DNA of 36,009 nt, taken from NCBI GenBank assembly GCA_003963125.1, contig RXJK01000101.1, positions 11,531 to 47,539 of the forward strand, given 5' to 3'. The notes below the pieces were generated by a model, which was given only the letters and a program-made list of their open reading frames with translations, was not told the DNA's origin and did not search any database. A program made the position numbers and the translations under genes. This document shows, one piece after another, positions 30,404 through 36,009 of the stretch (positions are counted from its first letter, which is position 1; each line of letters begins with the position of its first letter). Source of the DNA: Hyphomicrobiales bacterium. GTDB lineage: Bacteria > Pseudomonadota > Alphaproteobacteria > Rhizobiales > Hyphomicrobiaceae.

Positions 30404-31939
30404 ATGGCGCAGACTGAGACGGCAGAGCCTCGCGTGAACTTCGGCATGGCCGGTTGGCGGCTGTTCGGCCTGCCCGTCCGCACGCTGGCGGTGGCCCTCG
30501 CCCTCATCGCCGTGCCGCTGCTTCTGCAGTTGGCCGGCACCATTCGCCTGCAGGCGCTCGCGAGCTGGGTCGAGGTTCCGGCGGCGATGGCGGAGCATCG
30601 CGAGCCGCTGGCCGAGGCTCGCGCGGCCCTGCAGAAGATGCCGGTGGACATGCCGGCGCTTGCCGCGCGCGCGACGCAGGAAGGGCATTGGCATTTCGTC
30701 AACCGCAGCGGCGAAACGCTGACCGCGGGCACGCCCGATGAAATGCAGCGCCTGGCGACGCTTTTGCTGCCCGACGCCAAGCCCGCCGATCGGATCACCA
30801 TCGTCGTGCCGCTTGAAAGCCTGGCGCGCTATCGCCCGGCGTTCAAGGACCTGCCCAAGGGCAGCACGCTGCGCGCTGTGGCCGCCGGCGAGAGCTTCCC
30901 GATCCTCGGCCGCGCCGACAGTGCGGGCGAAGGGCTGTTCGTCGAAGTGCGCCCGGGCATCCTGCTCGACACCGCCGACGAGGCGCGTGCGCGCGAAGCC
31001 CTCTGGCAGCTGCAGCGCCCCATCGAGCGCGCCCGCGTCCGCATTCTGGCACTCGAGCCGGGCGGACCTTCGACGCTGGCGCCGCTTCCCCGCAAGGACC
31101 CCGACACCGGCCGCGCCATGGTCGACGTCATCGATCCCGCGAGCCTCGCCCAGGCAATGGGATCGGTGCGCGGGCAGACGCTGATCGTCACCGGCCGCGT
31201 CGATAACGGCGTGCTGTACGTCCAGCCGTCTTCGGGCGCCGAGCGCGGCGTGCTCGTCAGCGATCTTCTCGCCGCCGCCGATGCGAGCGACGCCAACCTC
31301 GTCATCCTCAAGTCGGCCTCGACCCCGCGGCAGCCCGGTGGGCGCAACTGGTTCTGGCAACGCATCGAGGTCAAGGGCCTGGAGAGCGGCCTCGCCCGTC
31401 CGCGGCTTGTCGATCTCCTGGACGCGATCGGCGGCACGCACGCGCGCTTCCTCGCCTCCGCCAGGGTGACGGGGGACCGCACGAGCCTCGATCTGCAGGC
31501 GGGGCAGGGGCTGCCGGCTGGAGCCAATGTGCCGTCCGTGCGCGAGATGCTGCTCGACGCGTTCGGAGATGTGACGGGCCGCGTCGTTGCCAACTCCGTG
31601 GAGGCGAGCCTGCGTTCGGCCGCCCGCCAGCGCGAGATCGACCGTCGCATCGTGCCGGCCCTGCCGTCCGTGGCCCAGGCTGGCTACGTGCTCCTTTTCA
31701 TCGTCGGCCTCGCGGGGCTTCCGGTCGCGCGCCGCTGGTGGGCGCGGATCTGGCCGCCGGAAGACCGCGCTGAATACGGCAATGTCGCCGGCTACCATGC
31801 GGCCTGCGCGATCCGTATGGCGATCTTCCTGGGGCTGTTCCTGCCCATCGCGGCCCTGCTGGCTGCCCCGAAAGCGCTCGGCGGCGTGCTTCTCCGCCCG
31901 TTCCGGCGCTCGCCGGTGAACGGCACGTCTGCGGCCTGA
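30404..31939 (+). CDS. Membrane protein of unknown function, large extracytoplasmic domain
   Basis: A 511-residue protein I do not recognise. Helix 1 (about 23-44, TLAVALALIAVPLLLQLAG) is followed by about 390 residues predicted outside the membrane, then two helices near the C-terminus (VAQAGYVLLFIVGLAGLPVA and IRMAIFLGLFLPIAALLAAP) and a short basic tail. The external region holds segments such as HWHFVNRSGETLTAGTPDEM, ADRITIVVPLESLARYRPAF and a stretch of alternating strands (VRGQTLIVTGRVDNGVLYVQPSSG), suggesting a folded alpha/beta domain. No catalytic motif is evident. The ATG at 30404 is chosen over a start at 30380. It stands alone between a crotonase and a TctC-type protein. Confidence 0.78.
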   Translation: MAQTETAEPRVNFGMAGWRLFGLPVRTLAVALALIAVPLLLQLAGTIRLQALASWVEVPAAMAEHREPLAEARAALQKMPVDMPALAARATQEGHWHFVNRSGETLTAGTPDEMQRLATLLLPDAKPADRITIVVPLESLARYRPAFKDLPKGSTLRAVAAGESFPILGRADSAGEGLFVEVRPGILLDTADEARAREALWQLQRPIERARVRILALEPGGPSTLAPLPRKDPDTGRAMVDVIDPASLAQAMGSVRGQTLIVTGRVDNGVLYVQPSSGAERGVLVSDLLAAADASDANLVILKSASTPRQPGGRNWFWQRIEVKGLESGLARPRLVDLLDAIGGTHARFLASARVTGDRTSLDLQAGQGLPAGANVPSVREMLLDAFGDVTGRVVANSVEASLRSAARQREIDRRIVPALPSVAQAGYVLLFIVGLAGLPVARRWWARIWPPEDRAEYGNVAGYHAACAIRMAIFLGLFLPIAALLAAPKALGGVLLRPFRRSPVNGTSAA

Positions 31940-32049
31940 GGGAGCGCCACCAGAAAAGCGTCTGTGCGCCGAGCCCCGCGTGACACGCGATGTCGGCCGT
32001 CACAAGCTCGCGCTTGCGCATTCGAACTGGATTTCACACGAGGAAAAGC

Positions 32050-33012
32050 ATGCGCCTGACGATCATCGCGCTGGCAATGCTGGCGGCGCTGGGGATCTCG
32101 CCGGCCGGGGCCCAGGAGTGGCCGAGCCGCCCGATCACCCTCGTGCAGGGTTTCGGCGCCGGCGGAAACACGGATTCCATCGCGCGCGTGCTGGCCGAGG
32201 CCCTGTCGCGGGCGCTTGGCGCCTCCTTCATCGTCGAAGCCAAGCCCGGCGCCGGCGGCCGCCTCGCGTCGGAGGCGGTGGCGAAGGCTGCTCCCGACGG
32301 CCACACGCTGATCCTGCTCACGGGCGCGCACGCCTCCTCCGCCGCCATGCACCGCAAGCTCCGCTACGATCCGCTGGAGAGCTTCGCTTTCGTTTCCCTC
32401 GTGGGCCGCTTCCCGTTCGTGATTGCCACCCGGCCCGATGGGCCCGTCCGGTCGCTGGAGGATCTCGTCCGCGTCATCCGCGAGGAGCCGGGCAAGCTGA
32501 CCTACAGTTCGGCAGGCTTCGGCTCCGTGCAGCACCTCACCGGCGAGCTTCTGTCGCTGTCGGCCGGCGGAAAGCTCACCCACGTGCCCTACCGCGGCGG
32601 CACCCAGCCGCTGACCGACCTGATGAGCGGGCAGATCGACCTGATCTTCGACACGCTGACCGCGACCATCCCCGGCATCGAGGCGGGCACTTTGCGTGGC
32701 CTGGCGGTCACGAGCAGCACCGCGTGGCCCGCGATCCCGTCCGTCCTGCCCGTTGCTTCAAGGCTTCCCGGCTTCGAGGTGATCTCGTGGGTCGGGCTCG
32801 CTGCCCCGGCAGGGACGCCCACGGCCGTCATCGACAAGCTGCGCGCGGCGCTGGACGTGGCCGCGCGCGATCCCGACGTACAGCGGCGCCTCACCGCGCT
32901 CGGCGTCGAGACGGGCTTCTCGACGCCACAGGAGATGCGCCTCTTCATCGCCGACCAGGTTAAGCGGTGGAACGCTGTCATCGACCAGGCGGGCCTGCCG
33001 CGCCACGACTGA
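32050..33012 (+). CDS. Tripartite tricarboxylate transporter substrate-binding protein (TctC/Bug family)
   Basis: A 320-residue periplasmic binding protein. The signal peptide MRLTIIALAMLAALGISPAGAQ is followed by EWPSRPITLVQGFGAGGNTDSIAR, the conserved Bug opening. GKPGAGG-like loop (AKPGAGGRLASEAVAKAAPDGHTLIL), KLTYSSAGFGSVQHLTGELL and HVPYRGGTQPLTDLMSGQIDLIFD follow, and the last part ends QVKRWNAVIDQAGL. Bug proteins bind carboxylates or amides in a closed cleft. The membrane partners TctA and TctB are absent, as is common for orphan Bug proteins. AGGA precedes the ATG at 32050. The ligand is unknown; the linked mandelate-racemase-like gene hints at hydroxy acids. Confidence 0.92.
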   Translation: MRLTIIALAMLAALGISPAGAQEWPSRPITLVQGFGAGGNTDSIARVLAEALSRALGASFIVEAKPGAGGRLASEAVAKAAPDGHTLILLTGAHASSAAMHRKLRYDPLESFAFVSLVGRFPFVIATRPDGPVRSLEDLVRVIREEPGKLTYSSAGFGSVQHLTGELLSLSAGGKLTHVPYRGGTQPLTDLMSGQIDLIFDTLTATIPGIEAGTLRGLAVTSSTAWPAIPSVLPVASRLPGFEVISWVGLAAPAGTPTAVIDKLRAALDVAARDPDVQRRLTALGVETGFSTPQEMRLFIADQVKRWNAVIDQAGLPRHD

Positions 33013-33307
33013 GGAGATCACTGCCCGCGCGAGAGACTTGGCTGCATTGCGTACTGTCTGCCGCAGCCGGCGGGAACCGGCAGCGCGCACGCTTGTTGAC
33101 GCGAGCGCGGCAGGCGATGCGAGTTTTACACAGCGCTCCGCTCAATTTGTGCCGCACCATCTCCCGCAGGCGGCAGGAGATGATTATATGGACTTTCGCC
33201 TTCACGACGGCACGAGCCGTCCAAGGAAGACCGTTGCACGTTTTCACTGCCTCATTCACTGCCAGGGGCGCTCGGGGTTGCCTCGGCCTGGGACCAATCG
33301 GAACGCG
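33013..33307. other. Intergenic stretch without a recognisable gene
   Basis: About 295 nt between the TctC-type gene and the NUDIX gene. A small GC hairpin (GCCGG near 33066 with CCGGC near 33077) could attenuate transcription. An extension of the NUDIX frame back to 33038 exists but has no ribosome site and an unconvincing sequence. Nothing else is evident. Confidence 0.4.
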
Positions 33308-33724
33308 ATGCCCATCGTAGAACCCAAAGGCAGCCAGGTGGCCGCGATCCCATTCCGCCGGACGGGATCGGGCGTCGAGGTGCTGCTGGTGACGTCCCGC
33401 GAGACGCACCGCTGGGTCGTGCCCAAGGGCTGGCCGTGGGCCGATCGCGGGCCGCACGAGGCCGCGGCCGCGGAAGCCTGGGAAGAGGCCGGCGTCCGCG
33501 GCAAGGTGCAGAAGAAGCCGGTGGGCTGCTTCCATTACGGCAAGCGTCGCAAAGGGGATGTGCTGGCCGTCGAGGTGACCGTGTTCCTGCTCGACGTGCA
33601 CGAGGAGGCGGCGCACTGGCCCGAGGAGGGCGAGCGCCAGCGCGCCTGGTTCGATCCCGCGTCCGCCGCCGAGGCCGTGGCCGAAGAGGAACTGAAGGAT
33701 CTGCTGCGCTCGCTTGCCGCCTGA
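33308..33724 (+). CDS. NUDIX hydrolase
   Basis: A 138-residue NUDIX protein from the ATG at 33308. The N-terminal strand VAAIPFRRTGSGVEVLLVTSRETHRWVVPKGWPW leads into the Nudix box GPHEAAAAEAWEEAGVRG (48-65), in which the EE of the metal site is kept. The Arg of the usual REUxEE motif is replaced by Ala, as is seen in many alphaproteobacterial members of this subgroup. The sequence WVVPKGWP and the following GCFHYGKRRKGDVLAVEVTVFLL resemble diphosphoinositol-polyphosphate/diadenosine polyphosphate hydrolases. The substrate is inferred only at that level. Its stop is 74 nt before the mandelate-racemase-like gene, on the same strand. Confidence 0.85.
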   Translation: MPIVEPKGSQVAAIPFRRTGSGVEVLLVTSRETHRWVVPKGWPWADRGPHEAAAAEAWEEAGVRGKVQKKPVGCFHYGKRRKGDVLAVEVTVFLLDVHEEAAHWPEEGERQRAWFDPASAAEAVAEEELKDLLRSLAA

Positions 33725-33798
33725 AGGTGCGCGCGGGCCGGCCCCGTGGCATGATCTCCCGACATTCGCTCACGAACGAAAGCGACCGGGAGGACACC

Positions 33799-34905
33799 AT
33801 GACCGCCATCGAGATCACGGGGTTGCGCGTGCGCCGGGCCATGGTGCCGGTGCGGCGAACGCTTGCGACCCGCGTCGGCACGTTCACGCAGGGGCCGTTC
33901 CTCCTCCTCGATCTCGACCTCAAGGGCGGCGGCGCCGGGCATGCGCTGTGCTTCACCTTCGTGTCCGTGGGCCTGAAGGTGATCCCGATCCTGCTCGAGG
34001 AGATCGTCGCCGCCGTGAAGGGCCGCAGCATAGGCCCCGAGGATCTGTCCGCCATTCACGACCTCGGCCAGAAAAAGCTGACGCACCTGGGCCACGAGGG
34101 CGCGGCCATGATGGCGCTCTCCATGTTCGACATGGCGCTGCACGACGCGATGGCGCGCGCTGCCGGCGTGCCGCTCTATGCGCTGCTCGGCGGCAAGGCG
34201 GTGGCGCTCCCGACCTACAACAGTTGCGGCCTCGGCTTGATGCCGCTCCCCGAGCTTGCCACGGAGGCGCGTGAACTCGCGGCGGAGCACGGCGGTTTTT
34301 CCCACATGAAGTTGCGCATGGGCCGCGGCGATGCCGCCGCCGAAGTCGCGGCCTATCGCGCCGTACGCGAGGCGGTCGGTCCCGACATGGCGATCTCCTG
34401 CGATTTCAACCAGGGCCTCGACGCGGCGTCCGCCTACGACACGTGCCGCGCCATCGATGGGCTTGGGCTCACGTGGATCGAGGAGCCCGTGGTCTACGAC
34501 GACTACGACACGCAAGCCCGCCTCGTGCGCAAGCTGACGACGCCCGTCAGCGTCGGCGAGAACTGGTGGAGCTGGCGCGTCGGCAAGGCGGCCATCGAGA
34601 TGGGCGCCTGCGACTACGTCATGCCGGACCTGCTGCGCATCGGCGGCGTCACCGGCTGGATGCGCCTCGCCAAGGCCGCCGAGCAGTGCGCCGTGCCGTT
34701 CTCCTCGCACTTGTCGCCGGATTTCTCCGCGCATGTGCTCGCCGCCACGCCAACGCGCCACTGGCTCGAGTTCATGGACTGGGGCCAGGATCTACTCGAC
34801 GATCCGCTCGTGCCAGTGAAAGGCCTGACCACGCCCCGCGACAAACCCGGCACCGGCATCGCCTGGAACGAAAAGGCCATCGCCCGCTGCCTCGTCGCGG
34901 GCTGA
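33799..34905 (+). CDS. Mandelate racemase homologue with K-x-R catalytic motif
   Basis: A 368-residue enolase-superfamily enzyme, very close to Pseudomonas mandelate racemase in its C-terminal part (VGENWW, MPDLLRIGGVTGWMR, SSHLSPDFSAHVLAATPTRHWLE). The metal ligands are D202, E228 and E254. The His-Asp dyad is H304 with D277, and E324 is the electrophilic glutamate. The other catalytic motif, K164-x-K166 in mandelate racemase, reads K171-L-R173, so the S-specific base lysine is arginine. Without it the enzyme may be a one-base dehydratase or a weak racemase on an alpha-hydroxy acid. GGGAGG lies before the ATG at 33799. A TctC-type binding protein upstream may supply the substrate; this is inference. 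The gene is followed by a REP-like repeat. Confidence 0.88.
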   Translation: MTAIEITGLRVRRAMVPVRRTLATRVGTFTQGPFLLLDLDLKGGGAGHALCFTFVSVGLKVIPILLEEIVAAVKGRSIGPEDLSAIHDLGQKKLTHLGHEGAAMMALSMFDMALHDAMARAAGVPLYALLGGKAVALPTYNSCGLGLMPLPELATEARELAAEHGGFSHMKLRMGRGDAAAEVAAYRAVREAVGPDMAISCDFNQGLDAASAYDTCRAIDGLGLTWIEEPVVYDDYDTQARLVRKLTTPVSVGENWWSWRVGKAAIEMGACDYVMPDLLRIGGVTGWMRLAKAAEQCAVPFSSHLSPDFSAHVLAATPTRHWLEFMDWGQDLLDDPLVPVKGLTTPRDKPGTGIAWNEKAIARCLVAG

Positions 34906-34978
34906 TGTGCATCTGGCGCAATCGGAGCCAGCTGCAATGCCGACGCCTCGCGAAACCCGGAGCAAACCTTCAACGAAT

Positions 34979-35085
34979 GCCTTCCCGGCCGAGCGAAGCG
35001 AGAGCCGGGATCTTTCCCCGTTGCAGTCTTTCATCACGCTGAAAGATCCCGGATCGCCGTGCTTGCGCACGACGTCCGGGAAGGC
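34979..35085. repeat. REP-like bi-hairpin repeat, copy 2
   Basis: A 107-bp palindromic element between two convergent genes. The outer arms GCCTTCCCGG (34979-34988) and CCGGGAAGGC (35076-35085) pair, as do the inner arms CCGGGATCTTTC (35005-35016) and GAAAGATCCCGG (35041-35052). It can instead fold as two local hairpins: CCCGGC/GCCGGG (34984-35009) and CCCGGA/TCCGGG (35048-35080), the latter with CGTGC/GCACG inside. The same design, inverted and slightly shortened, is at 375-474. It is non-coding. Confidence 0.85.
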
Positions 35086-35099
35086 AAAACCTTAGTGGC

Positions 35100-36009
35100 T
35101 CAAAACGGGATCGGCCACACGGGCGCGCTGGCGCCGAGCGGCACGGGCGGTCGCGCCCAGTGCGCGGGCGTCTCGGAGAGGCGCGCGGCGTGCGTGACGT
35201 AGGTGAGCCGGCCGTGCGGCGTGTCCATGTCGGCGAGGAGATCCGCAACGTCCTCCTGTTTCGGATCCGACCCCGAGAAACCGTCTGTGAGACGGCCGAG
35301 GCCCATCAGCCAATGGACGGTGCGCGCGAGCGAGACGCGCACATGCCATGAGCCACCCTCATCCGCCTTGCGCCTCAACGCCAGCATGACGCCGGTCGCG
35401 AGCAGGTAGCCCGCCGCATGATCGAGCGCCTGCGCCGGCAGTTCCTTCGGCGCCTCGACACCCAGCGCCTCGGCTTCCGCAACGTTGATGCCGCACGCGT
35501 TCTGCACGAGGCTGTCGAAGCCGCGGCGGCTGCTCCACGGTCCGACGCGACCCCAGGCCGAGAGGGTCGCGACGACGATCCCGGGCTTGATCTCAGCACA
35601 CGCCTGCGGCGAGAAGCCGAAGCGGTCGAGCGCGCCCGGCCGGTAGGCGGTGATGATGACCTGCGCCTCGCGCACGAGGTTCGCCAGCCGCTCGCATTCT
35701 TCCGGCGCGCGCAGGTCGAGCGAGGCCGACAGCTTGCCGCGACCTGTGTCGATATCGAGCATGGGCAGCGCCGGCAGATGTGGACCCGTAACGCGCATCA
35801 CGTCGGCCCCATGCGCGGCGAGCGTGCGGCCCGCGACCGGCGCCGCGATCACCCGCGACAGGTCCAGCACCCGCACGTCCGACAAGGGGCGCTCCAGATT
35901 GCGGGAAAGCCGCCGCGGCGGCGCTTCGCCGATGCGCTCGATCTCGATCAGCGGCAGCGCAGCAACGGCCTGCGCCTGCGCATGCAGCGCCCATTCCTCC
36001 GGCGTCCGC
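35100..36009 (-). CDS. CaiB/BaiF family CoA-transferase (class III), C-terminal part
   Basis: The frame is open to the right edge, so the start is outside the window; 302 codons are visible. After a linker (RTPEEWALHAQAQAVAALP...) the core begins SDVRVLDLSRVIAAPVAGRTLAAHGADVMRV, the usual CaiB/BaiF opening. It continues DIDTGRGKLSASLDLR, VREAQVIITAYRPGALDRFGFSP and GIVVATLSAWGRVGPWSSRRGFDSLVQNACG, then DHAAGYLLATGVMLALRR. Because a core start appears this late, with ~40 residues of linker before it, the gene probably encodes a longer protein with a preceding domain, as in tandem CoA-transferases. These enzymes swap CoA between carboxylic acids. A TTG at 35885 lies in frame but is internal. 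Confidence 0.85.
   Translation of the reverse strand, partial: RTPEEWALHAQAQAVAALPLIEIERIGEAPPRRLSRNLERPLSDVRVLDLSRVIAAPVAGRTLAAHGADVMRVTGPHLPALPMLDIDTGRGKLSASLDLRAPEECERLANLVREAQVIITAYRPGALDRFGFSPQACAEIKPGIVVATLSAWGRVGPWSSRRGFDSLVQNACGINVAEAEALGVEAPKELPAQALDHAAGYLLATGVMLALRRKADEGGSWHVRVSLARTVHWLMGLGRLTDGFSGSDPKQEDVADLLADMDTPHGRLTYVTHAARLSETPAHWARPPVPLGASAPVWPIPF

Noticed and set aside
30350-31798. Long minus-strand frame (482 codons) over the membrane-protein gene
   Set aside because: Shadow; the plus-strand frame has hydrophobic helices and a sensible start, this one does not.
1-36009. CRISPR array, integrase, transposase or prophage
   Set aside because: No regular spacer repeats, recombinase motifs or phage genes are visible on either strand.

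Overview
The window is a high-GC chromosomal segment of an alphaproteobacterium, most likely in the order Hyphomicrobiales (Rhizobiales). The best markers are ctrA with sciP nearby, a FliJ-like gene between them, an ATP12 chaperone, a Rhodobacter-type PmtA-like methyltransferase and a NadQ-like NUDIX regulator. Most genes are housekeeping or catabolic. I see no phage, integrase, transposase or CRISPR array.

Layout. (a) 1-10456: the end of a ROK sugar kinase, a REP-like repeat, then a leftward block: HAD phosphatase, ATP12, and a six-gene oligopeptide unit (lipoprotein binding protein, two permeases, two ATPases, exported S9 peptidase). Every junction inside the six-gene unit overlaps by 1 or 4 nt. 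(b) 10758-17441: TerC; a leftward pair of exported glutathione peroxidase and an FGE-fold protein; DoxX and a VOC dioxygenase-like protein divergent from a LysR regulator; a YghU-like glutathione transferase with a 40-residue ORF behind it; EmrE; a GNAT. (c) 17507-19645: tRNA-Met(CAT) with a clear sigma-70 promoter, a PmtA-like methyltransferase, MnmA. (d) 19745-23046: the cell-cycle locus, sciP, a lipoprotein, fliJ-like and ctrA, with CtrA-type half-sites, GANTC sites and two good terminators. (e) 23165-30311: acyl-CoA metabolism (carboxyltransferase, alpha/beta hydrolase, DmdC-type acyl-CoA dehydrogenase, isomerase-type crotonase), interrupted by a NadQ-like regulator and a glycosyltransferase-like gene. 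(f) 30404-36009: an unknown membrane protein, a TctC/Bug binding protein, a NUDIX hydrolase, a mandelate-racemase homologue with Arg in place of the second KxK lysine, a second REP-like repeat and the C-terminal part of a CaiB/BaiF CoA-transferase.

No single large undescribed system is evident. The items most worth a second look are the K-x-R mandelate racemase homologue, the 40-residue ORF behind yghU, the paired bi-hairpin repeats, the 10-bp inverted repeat upstream of ctrA, the coupled exported glutathione peroxidase/FGE-fold pair that lacks the FGE cysteines, and the secreted peptidase locked into the oligopeptide transporter operon.
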